Below, in pieces: positions 27,348-36,801 of a stretch of DNA of 64,000 bases. The notes beneath the pieces were generated by a model that was given only the letters and a program-made list of their open reading frames with translations, searched no databases and had not been told where the DNA came from. Every line of letters begins with the position of its first letter. Within the stretch, counting starts at the first letter, position 1. Position numbers and translations under genes: made by a program. The stretch is from Sphingomonas sp. CFBP 13720 (GTDB taxonomy: Bacteria; Pseudomonadota; Alphaproteobacteria; Sphingomonadales; Sphingomonadaceae). The DNA is taken from assembly GCF_014842075.1 (NCBI RefSeq), contig NZ_JACYVA010000001.1:248001-312000 (forward strand), given 5' to 3'.

Positions 27348-27924
27348 CCCGGTCGTCACCGACGGCCATCGCGTCGATCCCTATCGGATCGATCCGTGGC
27401 GGCTCCCCCGCCGGACGGTATGCGGGAAACGCGATGACGTCGTTGACCACCGCGACCTGTCCACCCAGTCGGGTGACCGCGAACAGCGCCTCTGCGAACG
27501 CGGTCGGGATGCGGATGCATCCGTGCGACGCCGGAAAGCCCGGCAGGTTGCCGGCGTGCAGCGCCACCCCGCCCCATGTCAGCCGCTGCATGAACGGCAT
27601 CGGTGCGTTGGCATACAGATTGGATCGATGGAACGGCCGCTTTTGCAGGATGGTGTATTCGCCGATCGGCGTGGTCTTGCCCGGCTTTCCGGTCGACACC
27701 GTGGTCGCTCCGATCAGTTGCTGCCCGCGATAGACGAACGCCATCTGCATCGGCACGCTGACGACCATACTGACCGGTCCGGGGAGCGTCGGATCGTCGG
27801 CCCAGCGATGATCGCCCGGCCGCATCGCCAACACCGCGCGCTCGACCGCCAGTCCGCGTGCATCCTGTGCAACCGCCGGAACAGTCGTCGCGACCAGCGC
27901 CAGAGTCAGGCGTACGATGTGCAT
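27286..27924 (-). CDS. L,D-transpeptidase (YkuD domain), exported
   Basis: 212 aa from ATG 27924, which begins a clean signal peptide (MHIVRLTLALVATTVPAVAQ). The catalytic domain has VSTGKPGKTTPIGEY, the first His in GVALHAGNLPG, and the active-site Cys in ASHGCIRIP. It forms 3-3 crosslinks in peptidoglycan or attaches proteins to it. The last 20 residues overlap the end of mobA on the other strand and are variable in character. Divergent from a second transpeptidase-type gene 152 bp away. Confidence 0.88.
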   Translation of the reverse strand: MHIVRLTLALVATTVPAVAQDARGLAVERAVLAMRPGDHRWADDPTLPGPVSMVVSVPMQMAFVYRGQQLIGATTVSTGKPGKTTPIGEYTILQKRPFHRSNLYANAPMPFMQRLTWGGVALHAGNLPGFPASHGCIRIPTAFAEALFAVTRLGGQVAVVNDVIAFPAYRPAGEPPRIDPIGIDAMAVGDDRVSAGRGRSATDPAALDRPAY

Positions 27925-28076
27925 GCCGACGATACTCCAACGACGCGTTAACCACGTCAAGGCGACGGGGCGGGGTCGCGCTGCGGTGAACGGGGGAACG
28001 TCCAACCGGCTGTTAATTGATGGTTTGCAGTTCATGCCTTACATACCGTTCATACGAAACGGCGTGGCGAGGCATG

Positions 28077-28778
28077 ATGCAGGACGAAGAAGTACGGTCG
28101 CGGCGCGCGGTGTTGAAGGCGGCAGGCGGGATCGCCGGTCTGATGCTGGCGCAAGGCTGTACTACCCGTTCTTCAATCGCGCCGGTCGCCTCCACGCCGC
28201 CGGTGGCACCACCTGCCGCACCGTTGAAGGTCGCCGCTGCCCCCGTCCGTACGCTCAGCGCGCCGCCGACGGTCAATCCCGGCCTGTTCGCGCGGGCACA
28301 GGCGGCGCTGGCGCGACATTCGGGTACGATTCGCAAGACCGACCGGATCGCGATCGCCGACTTCGGGCTGGATTCGCTCCATCCCCGGTTCCAGTTCATC
28401 GATATGCATAGCGGCGTCGTGTCGGCGATGCGCGTCGCGCACGGCAGTGGTTCGGACCCTGCGCACCGCGGCCGGCTGGAGCGTTTCAGCAACGTTCCCG
28501 ACTCCAATGCGACGTCGGAAGGCGCGTTCACCACCGACAATTACTATATCGGCAAGCACGGCCGGTCGCAGCGGTTAGTCGGGTTGGACCATACCAACGA
28601 CAATGCCCTGTTGCGTGCGATCGTGATCCATGGGGCGTGGTACGCCAACCCGGAAATGATCGCACAGCACGGAAAACTGGGCCGCAGCCAGGGATGTTTC
28701 GCGGTTGCCGAAGGCGATCTGGCCCGTGTGTTCGACCTGATCGGCGAAGGTCGGATGCTGTACGCATCGAAAGTCTAA
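28077..28778 (+). CDS. Murein L,D-transpeptidase catalytic-domain lipoprotein (YkuD_2 type)
   Basis: 233 aa. The N-terminus has a twin-arginine-like motif (RSRRAVLKAAGG) ending in a lipobox (LMLAQGC), so a lipoprotein is likely. A Pro/Ala-rich linker follows, then the catalytic domain: IAIADFGLDSLHPRF, SSATRVAHG-like segment (MRVAHGSGSDP), His in AIVIHGAWYA, and Cys in GRSQGCFAV. The family is distinct from the YkuD protein encoded divergently. ATG 28077 fits GAGG at 28068-28071 better than ATG 28074. Confidence 0.85.
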   Translation: MQDEEVRSRRAVLKAAGGIAGLMLAQGCTTRSSIAPVASTPPVAPPAAPLKVAAAPVRTLSAPPTVNPGLFARAQAALARHSGTIRKTDRIAIADFGLDSLHPRFQFIDMHSGVVSAMRVAHGSGSDPAHRGRLERFSNVPDSNATSEGAFTTDNYYIGKHGRSQRLVGLDHTNDNALLRAIVIHGAWYANPEMIAQHGKLGRSQGCFAVAEGDLARVFDLIGEGRMLYASKV

Positions 28779-28876
28779 CGGCGGAGCGGTCATAGCGGCT
28801 CTCCGTTTCGGTAGGTCGTGTGCTCGTCGCTGCCCTGCATACTGGCGGCAGACGATTTGGAGCGGTAGGACGCACC

Positions 28877-30931
28877 ATGACCTCGCATCCTTTTCATTCG
28901 ATCCATAACCATGGTTTTGTCCGCGTGGGTGCGTGTACTCCGCCCGCTACGGTGGGCGATCCTGCGGCCAACGGACGCGCGGCGATCGCGCTGGCACAGG
29001 CGGGTGATGCGGCCGGCGCGGACCTGTTGGTCTTCCCTGAGTTGAACCTCACTTCCTATGCCATCGACGACCTGCATTTGCAGGACACGATCTGCGAGGC
29101 GACCGAAGCGGCATTGGCCGATGTAGTGGCCGCCAGCGCGTCGCTCTCGCCCGTCCTGTTGCTGGGGGCTGCGCTGCGCCGGAACGGACGGCTGTATAAT
29201 TGCGCCGTAGCGGTGTCGCGAGGGCACATTCTCGGCGTGGTTCCCAAGAGCTTCCTGCCCAACTACCGCGAATATTATGAAAAGCGCTGGTTCGCGCCCG
29301 GCGCGGGGCTGACCGGACTGACGATCGATGTTGCGGGTCGGACCGTTCCGTTCGGCACCGACCTGATCTTCGCCGCGAACGATCTGTCCGACTTCGTGTT
29401 TCACGCGGAGATCTGCGAGGATTACTGGGCCCCCCTCCCCCCGTCGACGGCGGGTGCGATGGCGGGCGCGTTGGTGCTGTGCAACCTGTCCGCCTCCAAC
29501 ATCGTGATCGGCAAGGCACGGGAACGGGAATTGCTGTGCGCGTCGCAATCGGTGCGCACGCTGTCGGCCTATATCTACTCGGCATCCGGCGCCGGCGAGA
29601 GTACCACAGACCTTGCGTGGGACGGACAGGGCATGATCTTCGAACTGGGCGAGCAACTGGCTGCGTCCACCCGGTTCGATCAGGCCAGCGAGGCGGTCTA
29701 TGCCGATATCGACCTTGAACGGCTACGGCTGGAGCGGATGCGCAACGGCACGTTCAATGACTGCGCCGCCTCCAACGGCCACCCGGAAACAAGGTTTCGC
29801 CGGATCGGCTTCGATCACCTGCCCAGCGATGGCGATATCGGACTGCGGCGCACCATCCGGCGTTATCCGTTCGTGCCTGATACGCCGGCATTGCTGGACG
29901 ACGATTGTTACGAAGCGTTCAACATCCAGGTCGAGGCACTGCGGCAACGGCTCGTCGCATCAGGGGCTAAGCGACTGATAATCGGGGTTTCTGGCGGCCT
30001 CGATTCAACCCACGCGTTGATCGTGGCGGTGAAGGCGTTTGATCGGTTGGGGCGTTCGCGCGCCGATATTCTTGGTTTCACCATGCCGGGCTTCGCGACG
30101 GGCGACCAAACGAAGTCGAATGCGTGGACGTTGATGCGCGCATTGGGCATCACCGGCGACGAGATCGACATCCGCCCCGCCGCCCGCCAGATGCTGGGCG
30201 ACATGGACCACCCCTTCGCCCACGGCGAGGCGGTGTACGACGTGACGTTCGAGAACGTGCAGGCCGGGTTGCGCACCGATTACCTGTTCCGCCTGGCCAA
30301 CCAGCGCGAGGGGATCGTGCTGGGCACCGGCGACCTGTCCGAGCTGGCGCTGGGATGGTGCACCTATGGCGTCGGCGACCAGATGAGCCATTACGGCATC
30401 AACGCCGGCGTACCCAAGACGCTGATCCAGTATCTGATCCGCTGGGCGATCCGCACCGAACAGTTCGATGCCGGGACCGACGCGGTGCTCGATGCGATCC
30501 TCGGCACCGAAATCTCGCCCGAGCTGGTGCCCGCCAGCGACGACGGGCGGATGCAGAGCACCGAAGACCGGGTCGGGCCGTACGCGCTCAACGACTTCTT
30601 CCTGCACTATGTCGTCCGCCACGGACTGGCCCCATCGAAGATCGCGTTTCTGGCATGGCATGCGTGGCGGGAAGCCGGTGCGGGTCGCTGGCCGATCGGG
30701 TTCGCCGACGATGCGAAGGGCGCATACGATCTGCCGACGATCGCGATGTGGCTGGAAAAATTCCTGTGGCGTTTCTTCCAGACCAGTCAGTTCAAGCGGT
30801 CGGCGATGCCGAACGGGCCGAAGGTATCGCCGGGCGGCGCGCTTTCGCCGCGCGGCGACTGGCGCGCGCCGTCGGACGGCGTCGCGCGACCGTGGGTGGA
30901 AGAGTTGCGCGCGGGCCTGCCCCCGATGTGA
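28877..30931 (+). CDS. nadE: Glutamine-dependent NAD(+) synthetase
   Basis: 684 aa, the two-domain form like the mycobacterial enzyme. The N-terminal glutaminase (nitrilase fold) has the triad Glu55 ([10 protein letters not shown]), Lys124 ([10 protein letters not shown]) and Cys180 ([11 protein letters not shown]). The C-terminal synthetase has the pyrophosphate loop [26 protein letters not shown], and the end region [18 protein letters not shown]. It amidates deamido-NAD using ammonia passed between domains. ATG 28877 has TAGGA upstream. Convergent with the DUF2236 gene, with 15 bp between stops. Confidence 0.95.
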   Translation: MTSHPFHSIHNHGFVRVGACTPPATVGDPAANGRAAIALAQAGDAAGADLLVFPELNLTSYAIDDLHLQDTICEATEAALADVVAASASLSPVLLLGAALRRNGRLYNCAVAVSRGHILGVVPKSFLPNYREYYEKRWFAPGAGLTGLTIDVAGRTVPFGTDLIFAANDLSDFVFHAEICEDYWAPLPPSTAGAMAGALVLCNLSASNIVIGKARERELLCASQSVRTLSAYIYSASGAGESTTDLAWDGQGMIFELGEQLAASTRFDQASEAVYADIDLERLRLERMRNGTFNDCAASNGHPETRFRRIGFDHLPSDGDIGLRRTIRRYPFVPDTPALLDDDCYEAFNIQVEALRQRLVASGAKRLIIGVSGGLDSTHALIVAVKAFDRLGRSRADILGFTMPGFATGDQTKSNAWTLMRALGITGDEIDIRPAARQMLGDMDHPFAHGEAVYDVTFENVQAGLRTDYLFRLANQREGIVLGTGDLSELALGWCTYGVGDQMSHYGINAGVPKTLIQYLIRWAIRTEQFDAGTDAVLDAILGTEISPELVPASDDGRMQSTEDRVGPYALNDFFLHYVVRHGLAPSKIAFLAWHAWREAGAGRWPIGFADDAKGAYDLPTIAMWLEKFLWRFFQTSQFKRSAMPNGPKVSPGGALSPRGDWRAPSDGVARPWVEELRAGLPPM

Positions 30932-30946
30932 CGGGCGCGCGAGCCG

Positions 30947-31810
30947 CTATCGCTGCGCGCGCGCCGTCTTCTCCGATGCCGACCCGTTCAGCGCCCAGCG
31001 TAGCACCTGCGCCATGCCGCGCGCGCCGGTCCGTGCCGCCACGCCTGCCCGCTCGCGCCCGCCCAGGCCAAGCATGGTGCGCGCCCATGGGGGCAGCAGG
31101 TCGGTGGCCGCAGCGATATTGAGCGCGCCGACGCTGCGCATCAGCGGATTGGGCAAGGGTTGCCGCACCAGTGCGTCGCGAACCGTACGCGTCCGATCGT
31201 CGAAGCGTAGCTCTGGACGGATCGCGACCAGATAGGCATCGACCGCAGCACGACTGTCGGGCACGTCGATGGCACCCAGCCGCTGTGCGACGACCACGTT
31301 CTCCGCGAAATACCGGTCCTGATCGGCGCGCGACAGGCCGGGATCGCGGTAGCGCAGATAGCCGCGCAGGAACGAGTCGGTTTCCGCGACGTGGATCCAC
31401 GTCAGCAGATGCGGGTCGTTCGCATCGTAGCGCGTCCCGTCGGACAACGTGCCGTGCACGCGGTCGTGAATGTGGCGGACATGATCGATCAGCCGTTCCG
31501 CCTCCGCCGTGCCGCCATAGGTGGTGCCGGCGATGAATTGCGCCGTGCGTTTGAGCCGGCCCAGCATGTCGCGGCGGAAATTGCTGTGGTCCCACACCCC
31601 AGCCAATGCGGCGGGATGCAGCATCTGCACCAGCAGCGCCGCCGTGCCCCCGATCATCATCGACGAGAAATCACCATGCACGCGCCAGCTGACTGATCCC
31701 GGCCCGAACAGCCCGTCGTCGCCGGGCGGCCGGCGTAGATCGATCGCGCCGTCCCCGGCCCCGGTAATGGCGCGGACCTGAGCCGCAATGGCGTGACGGA
31801 ATGGATTCAT
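30947..31810 (-). CDS. Oxygenase MpaB / DUF2236 family protein
   Basis: 287 aa, mostly helical. Landmarks of the family are GPGSVSWRVHGDFSSMMIGG, LLVQMLHPAALAGVWDHSN, the Tyr-Gly-Gly of AGTTYGGTAEAERLID, HDRVHG and TWIHVAETDSFL with conserved histidines. Relatives bind heme b (latex-clearing protein, MpaB), and the His residues here could serve that. The substrate is unknown. ATG 31810 gives a typical length; ATG 31846 is also open and neither has a clear ribosome-binding site. The huge open frame extending upstream is antisense shadow. Confidence 0.8.
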   Translation of the reverse strand: MNPFRHAIAAQVRAITGAGDGAIDLRRPPGDDGLFGPGSVSWRVHGDFSSMMIGGTAALLVQMLHPAALAGVWDHSNFRRDMLGRLKRTAQFIAGTTYGGTAEAERLIDHVRHIHDRVHGTLSDGTRYDANDPHLLTWIHVAETDSFLRGYLRYRDPGLSRADQDRYFAENVVVAQRLGAIDVPDSRAAVDAYLVAIRPELRFDDRTRTVRDALVRQPLPNPLMRSVGALNIAAATDLLPPWARTMLGLGGRERAGVAARTGARGMAQVLRWALNGSASEKTARAQR

Positions 31811-31927
31811 GAAATTCGCAACGTATTGAAACCGCGTGAAGTTCATTCGGCCCGCGTCTATCGCAAGCGGAACATTGTACGCCCCCGACGTTTGACGACG
31901 GCCATCCAGACGGTAGAATAATCCGAC

Positions 31928-33565
31928 ATGCCGAATGCACCAAGCCCCGAGAAGCCCGGCGGCGGTCCGACGCCGCATCTGGGACACCCCAGCGCCGACA
32001 TGGGGGATCGCAAGAACGAAATCTTCTTCGCCGCCGTCGAAACCACCCGCATGCCGATGATCGTCACCGATCCGCACAGCCACGACAATCCGATCGTATT
32101 CGCCAATCCGGCGTTCATCGGCATGACCGGATATTCGATGGAGGAACTGATCGGCCAGAACTGCCGCTTGCTTCAGGGGCCGGAAACGGACCGCGAAACG
32201 GTGGCGGAAATCCGTCGCGCGGTGGAGCAGCGGCGCGAGACATCGGTCGAAATCCTGAATTACAAAAAGAACGGCAGTGCGTTCTGGAACGCGCTGTTCG
32301 TATCGCCGGTCTTCGATACCGACGGCACGCTGCGCTACTTCTTCGCATCGCAGCTGGACGTCAGCCGTCGTCGCGATGCCGAGGAGGGATTGCGACAAGC
32401 GCAGAAGATGGAGGCGGTCGGCCAGTTGACCGGCGGCATCGCGCATGACTTCAACAATCTGCTGACGGTGATCCAGGGGTTCACCGACATGCTGCTGACC
32501 CAGATCGATCGCGCCGACGATCGTCCGGTCGATCCGCAACGCGCCCGCCGGTCGCTGCGCGCCGTCATGGAGGCGGCCGAACGCGGCGCGGGACTGACGC
32601 AGCAGCTGCTGGCGTTCTCGCGCAAGCAGAAGTTGCAGGGGCGCGTCGTCAACGTCGACGATCTGATCGATTCGCTGATGCCGGTGCTGGAGCGGACGAT
32701 CGCCCCCGCCCCCATCACGATCGACGCGCAACGCTGCGGCACCGAATGCAACGCCCGGATCGATCCCGTGCAGGCGGAAATGGCGATCCTGAACATCCTG
32801 AACAATGCACGCGATGCGATGCCGGATGGCGGCGCGGTGCGGATCGGGGTCGAGCGGGTCACGATCGACCCGACCGACGCACGGTTCGGGGATGTCGTCG
32901 CGGGCGAGTACATCGCGCTGTCGATCGGCGATACCGGCGTCGGAATGCCGCCACAGGTCCGCGACCGCGTGACCGAACCGTTCTTCACGACCAAGGATCA
33001 GGGCAAGGGCACCGGGCTGGGTCTGTCGATGGTCTATGGCTTCATGAAACAGTCGAACGGCGCATTGCGGATCGAATCGCAGGAGGGCGCTGGAACGACC
33101 ATTCGCCTGTTCTTTCCCGCGGTCGACAGCGCGCCCGATCCGGTCGGGCGTGGCCGGCCCCGTGCGGAAGCGGAATCGCAGGGGCACGAGACGGTGCTGG
33201 TGGTCGAGGATCAGGCGGATGTCGGCGATCTGGCCGAAGCGATCCTGAACGATTTCGGCTATCGCGTCCTGCGCGCAGGCAACGGGCCGGAAGCGATCAC
33301 GATCATCGAAAGCGGCCGTCCGATCGACCTGTTGTTCACCGACCTGATCATGCCGGGCGGCATGAACGGCGTGATGCTGGCGCGCGAGGCGCGGCGCCGG
33401 CGGCCGCGACTGAAGGTTCTGCTGACCACCGGCTATGCGGAGGCATCGATCGAACGGGTCGATGCGCGCGGCGCGGAGTTCGATCTGATCGACAAGCCGT
33501 ACAAGCGCGTCGGCCTTTCCGCCCGCATCCGACAGGTTCTGGACGGGCCGACCGGAACCGCCTGA
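31928..33565 (+). CDS. LOV-domain hybrid histidine kinase (blue-light sensor)
   Basis: 545 aa. A LOV/PAS domain (about 30-150) carries the flavin-adduct motif GQNCRLLQ with Cys79, so it should bind FMN and sense blue light. A HisKA domain follows with phospho-acceptor His173 in GGIAHDFNNLLT, then a HATPase domain (NILNNARDAMPDGG, DTGVGM, GKGTGLGLSMVYG). It ends in a receiver with acceptor Asp in LFTDLIMPGG. The architecture resembles Pseudomonas-type LOV hybrid kinases. No separate response regulator is next to it; a phytochrome kinase follows after 86 bp. Confidence 0.92.
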   Translation: MPNAPSPEKPGGGPTPHLGHPSADMGDRKNEIFFAAVETTRMPMIVTDPHSHDNPIVFANPAFIGMTGYSMEELIGQNCRLLQGPETDRETVAEIRRAVEQRRETSVEILNYKKNGSAFWNALFVSPVFDTDGTLRYFFASQLDVSRRRDAEEGLRQAQKMEAVGQLTGGIAHDFNNLLTVIQGFTDMLLTQIDRADDRPVDPQRARRSLRAVMEAAERGAGLTQQLLAFSRKQKLQGRVVNVDDLIDSLMPVLERTIAPAPITIDAQRCGTECNARIDPVQAEMAILNILNNARDAMPDGGAVRIGVERVTIDPTDARFGDVVAGEYIALSIGDTGVGMPPQVRDRVTEPFFTTKDQGKGTGLGLSMVYGFMKQSNGALRIESQEGAGTTIRLFFPAVDSAPDPVGRGRPRAEAESQGHETVLVVEDQADVGDLAEAILNDFGYRVLRAGNGPEAITIIESGRPIDLLFTDLIMPGGMNGVMLAREARRRRPRLKVLLTTGYAEASIERVDARGAEFDLIDKPYKRVGLSARIRQVLDGPTGTA

Positions 33566-33651
33566 TTTTACGACCCAACCCGGACATGCTAGACGAACGA
33601 TCCGCCGCGCCATGTCCGACGCGATGACGGCAGGATGACGAAGGGCGAAGT

Positions 33652-35826
33652 TTGGCGACGAGTATCGAACAGGTAGCCGGAACGCTTCCGGCCGACATGC
33701 AGTCACCGTCATCATTGGGTCAGGACCTGACCGCCTGCGACCGTGAGCCGATCCACATTCCGGGCGCGATCCAGCCGCACGGGATCTTGCTGATCGTCGA
33801 TGCGGAGAGCGGCAGGGTGGTTGGCGGCGCGGGCGATTGCACCGGGCTGCTGGGGTGTGACTGGACCGGCGCGACCGTCGCGATGCTGCTGGGCGAACCG
33901 GTGGCGAACGCGTTGCGGGCGGATGCGATACGCCTGCCGCTGTTGGGCACCGCCGCAGGGGGCAGCCTGTCGGTCGTCGCGCACCGCGTGGATGCCCATT
34001 GGCTGATCGAGCTGGAACCCACCGCGCCGGGACAGGCGGGGACCGACGACGCGCTGAACTGGATCGCCCGCGCCAGCGAGGATTTCGGTCGCGCGGTCGA
34101 TCTGGAAGACCTGAGCGCGCGTGCCGCCACGATCTTCGCCCAACTGACCGGGTTCGACCGGGTGATGATCTATCGGTTCCTCGACGATGATTCTGGCAAG
34201 GTCGTCGCCGAACGCCATGCGCCGGACATGACCGGGTTCCTGAACCATCATTTCCCCGCGTCCGACATTCCGCGACAGGCGCGTGCGCTGTACATCCGCA
34301 ACCGCGTGCGGGTGATCCCCGACGTCGACGGTGCGGTGATGCCGATCCGCGCGGTCGATCCCGCAATGGCGGCGATCGACCTGAGCGATGTCGGATTGCG
34401 CGCGGTGTCGCCGATCCACATCGAATATCTGCGCAACATGCAGGTGATGGCGTCGGCATCGGCATCGATCGTCAAGGACGGCGTGTTGTGGGGGCTGGTC
34501 GCGTGCCATCACCGCACCCCGCGCGGGCTGGACTATCTCCAACGCAAGACGTGCGAACTGATCGCCGCCGCGTTCGCACAGCAGGTGCGCGCGAAGGAAG
34601 AAGCGGCCGAGTATCGCGAGCGGTTGCGGCTGCGTTCCGCGGAAGACGCGCTGGCCGTCCGGCTGGCGCAGGATGGCGATCCCGAAACGATGGCCGGATC
34701 GATCGGCGGCGAATTGCAGCGGATGATGGGTGCCGACGGGTTCGCGCTGCATCGCGGCGGTTCGTTGCACAGCAGCGGCCATGTGCCGTCGGGCGCGGAC
34801 ATCATGGCGATTTCGGCGTGGGTCCGGCGACAGGGCAACAGCCCCCTGCATACCGCGACCCTGGCCGCACGGATGCCCGAGGCGGAGGCCTATCGCGACG
34901 TGGCCAGCGGGCTGCTGGCGATCGTGTTGTCGATCGACGAGCCGGTCGTGCTGATGTGGTTCCGGGCGGAAGAGCTTCAGACGGTGCAATGGGCGGGCAA
35001 TCCGCACAAGGCGGTGGAAACGCCGGGCGCGCGGCTGACCCCGCGTGCGTCGTTCGCGGCGTGGAGCGAGGAGATACGCGGTCGCGCGCGGCCGTGGAGC
35101 GTGGCGGAGGTCGAGGCGGCGCATCGGTTGAGCCGCACCCTGTTCGACGTTCGCCAGCGGCGGCGCATCAACGAACTCAATCGCGAACTGACCCGCGCCG
35201 TCACCGACAAGGACGTATTGCTTGCGCAGCAGGAAACGCTGATCAAGGAAGTGAACCACCGCGTCCAGAACAGCCTGCAACTGGTGGTCGCGTTCCTTGC
35301 GATGCAGGCCAATGCCGAGAATGACGAGACGCTGACCCGGCATCTGACCGAAGCGCAGCGGCGGTTGTCGGCGGTCGCGCTGGTCCATCGGCGACTGTAT
35401 TCGGACGACAATGTCACGTCGATCGATCTGGGCCGCTATGTCGAGGACCTGTTGGGCGAGATGCAGTCGTCGATGGGTGCCGAATGGCAGGGGCGGCTGA
35501 CGATGGACCTTTCGCCCTTGCTCATCAGCGCGGATGCGGCGGTGCAGGTCGGGCTGGTGCTGGTCGAGCTGGTCATCAACGCCCAGAAATATGCCTATGA
35601 CGGGCAGCCGGGGCCGATCGCAGTGACGCTGGAGCGGTTCCGCAACCGGTTCCGCCTGACGGTCGCCGATCGGGGCCGTGGGCGCACCGGACAGCGGCAG
35701 GGCTTCGGCACGCGCATGCTGAGCGCGATGGTGCAGCGGCTGGACGGCACGATCGAGGAAAGCGACAACGCGCCGGGGCTGCGTTTCACGGTAACGGCCC
35801 CGATCGGCGTACCCGGCGACGCATGA
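33652..35826 (+). CDS. bphP: Bacteriophytochrome with HisKA_2/HWE-type kinase
   Basis: 724 aa. PAS-GAF-PHY photosensor plus kinase. The biliverdin-binding Cys29 is in LTACDREPIHIPGAIQPHG, and the GAF signature FPASDIPRQARALYIRN is present, so red/far-red sensing is expected. The PHY region contains TPRASFAAWSEE. The kinase has the HisKA_2 box IKEVNHRVQNSLQL, the N-box ELVINAQKYAY and a GFGTRML glycine segment. Kinases of this class often feed the PhyR general stress response in alphaproteobacteria. The TTG at 33652 is preceded by AAGGGCGAAG; ATG 33697 is an alternative. Overlaps bphO (ATGA). Confidence 0.93.
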   Translation: MATSIEQVAGTLPADMQSPSSLGQDLTACDREPIHIPGAIQPHGILLIVDAESGRVVGGAGDCTGLLGCDWTGATVAMLLGEPVANALRADAIRLPLLGTAAGGSLSVVAHRVDAHWLIELEPTAPGQAGTDDALNWIARASEDFGRAVDLEDLSARAATIFAQLTGFDRVMIYRFLDDDSGKVVAERHAPDMTGFLNHHFPASDIPRQARALYIRNRVRVIPDVDGAVMPIRAVDPAMAAIDLSDVGLRAVSPIHIEYLRNMQVMASASASIVKDGVLWGLVACHHRTPRGLDYLQRKTCELIAAAFAQQVRAKEEAAEYRERLRLRSAEDALAVRLAQDGDPETMAGSIGGELQRMMGADGFALHRGGSLHSSGHVPSGADIMAISAWVRRQGNSPLHTATLAARMPEAEAYRDVASGLLAIVLSIDEPVVLMWFRAEELQTVQWAGNPHKAVETPGARLTPRASFAAWSEEIRGRARPWSVAEVEAAHRLSRTLFDVRQRRRINELNRELTRAVTDKDVLLAQQETLIKEVNHRVQNSLQLVVAFLAMQANAENDETLTRHLTEAQRRLSAVALVHRRLYSDDNVTSIDLGRYVEDLLGEMQSSMGAEWQGRLTMDLSPLLISADAAVQVGLVLVELVINAQKYAYDGQPGPIAVTLERFRNRFRLTVADRGRGRTGQRQGFGTRMLSAMVQRLDGTIEESDNAPGLRFTVTAPIGVPGDA

Positions 35827-36329
35827 GCGCCAGCGCGACGCTGCGTGCGGCGACCGGACCGGCGCATGCGGCGATCGATGCTGCGTACGGCCGGTTCGAC
35901 CTGACCGATCGTGATGGCTATGCGCAGTTCCTGCTGGCGCATGCCCGCGTGGTGCCGCCGGTCGAGAGGATGCTGAACGACGCACCCGGCCTGCCTGCGT
36001 TCGGGGCGCGCACCCCTGCGCTGGCGGCCGATCTGACGGCATTGGGGATGATGATGCCCGATCCACTGCCGGTCCCGGTCGAACGCGATCCGGCTGCGCT
36101 GTGGGGTATCTTCTATGTGGTCGAGGGATCGCGGCTGGGCGGCGTGATGCTGGCGCGCGACGTCGCGCCCGGACTGCCGCATGCCTATCTGTCCGCCGGC
36201 CATGGTCGCGGCGGGTGGCGCGAGGTCCGCGCGGCGATCGACGCGGCGGCGCGGGACGAAGCGTGGATGGCGCGCGCGGTGGCGGCGGCGGAGCGTTGCT
36301 TCGGCTGGTATGGACGTGCGGCGGGCTGA
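35823..36329 (+). CDS. bphO: Heme oxygenase making biliverdin for the phytochrome
   Basis: 168 aa helical protein with the proximal His near the start (ATGPAHAAIDAAYG) and the conserved YVVEGSRLGG motif in the distal helix. It cleaves heme to biliverdin, the chromophore of the adjacent phytochrome. The ATGA overlap with bphP guarantees co-expression of chromophore enzyme and receptor. It is shorter than canonical heme oxygenases, as is common for BphO. The C-terminus (CFGWYGRA) runs to a terminator region shared with the convergent rplS gene. Confidence 0.9.
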   Translation: MSASATLRAATGPAHAAIDAAYGRFDLTDRDGYAQFLLAHARVVPPVERMLNDAPGLPAFGARTPALAADLTALGMMMPDPLPVPVERDPAALWGIFYVVEGSRLGGVMLARDVAPGLPHAYLSAGHGRGGWREVRAAIDAAARDEAWMARAVAAAERCFGWYGRAAG

Positions 36330-36354
36330 TTACGGCGTATCGCGGAACGAAAAA

Positions 36355-36384
36355 AAGGCGCGGTGACTGTCGCCACCGCGCCTT
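36355..36384 (-). terminator. Rho-independent terminator of the trmD-rplS unit
   Basis: AAGGCGCGGTG (36355-36365) and CACCGCGCCTT (36374-36384) form an 11-bp perfect stem with an 8-base loop. Seven A residues on the plus strand at 36350-36356 give a U-run after the hairpin when read on the minus strand. It lies 28 bp after the rplS stop. Confidence 0.9.
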
Positions 36385-36411
36385 CCTGTCGTGGCATCAA
36401 GGCCGCACCGA

Positions 36412-36801
36412 TCACTCGGCAGCGGTCGCCTTGACCGGACGCGGATCGCGGCGTTCGGCGATACGTGCCGACTTGCCGGTGCGACCGCGCAGATAGTAGA
36501 GCTTCGCGCGCCGCACGACGCCGCGACGCACGACCTCGATCGAATCGATGTTCGGCGAATAGAGCGGGAAAACGCGCTCGACGCCTTCGCCGAACGACAT
36601 CTTGCGGACGGTGAAGGACGATCCCATGCCGCAGTTCGAACGCGCGATGCACACGCCTTCGTAGTTCTGCACGCGGGTCCGCTCGCCTTCGACGACCTTC
36701 ACGCCGACCTTGAGGGTGTCGCCGGCGCGGAATTCGGGCAGCGACTTCGATTCGAGAAACTTCGCGATCTGCTCGGCTTCGATCGTCTGGAGGAGGTTCA
36801 T
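36412..36801 (-). CDS. rplS: 50S ribosomal protein L19
   Basis: 129 aa. The L19 core is complete: [58 protein letters not shown], and [19 protein letters not shown]. It sits at the interface of the two subunits. A short Lys/Ala tail ends it. Its ATG overlaps the trmD stop (ATGA) and AGGAGG-like sequence is not needed given coupling. Followed by a strong terminator. The open frame continuing upstream is a shadow over trmD. Confidence 0.97.
   Translation of the reverse strand: MNLLQTIEAEQIAKFLESKSLPEFRAGDTLKVGVKVVEGERTRVQNYEGVCIARSNCGMGSSFTVRKMSFGEGVERVFPLYSPNIDSIEVVRRGVVRRAKLYYLRGRTGKSARIAERRDPRPVKATAAE

Noticed and set aside
30947..34465. A 1172-codon open frame on the minus strand
   Set aside because: Only its last 287 codons (DUF2236) look like a protein. 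The rest is antisense to the LOV kinase and phytochrome genes and is Arg/Pro/Ser-rich, as expected for shadows in GC-rich DNA.
33712..36066. A 784-codon minus-strand frame opposite the phytochrome gene
   Set aside because: The product is Arg/His/Asp-rich with no recognisable fold, while the plus strand has complete PAS-GAF-PHY-kinase motifs.
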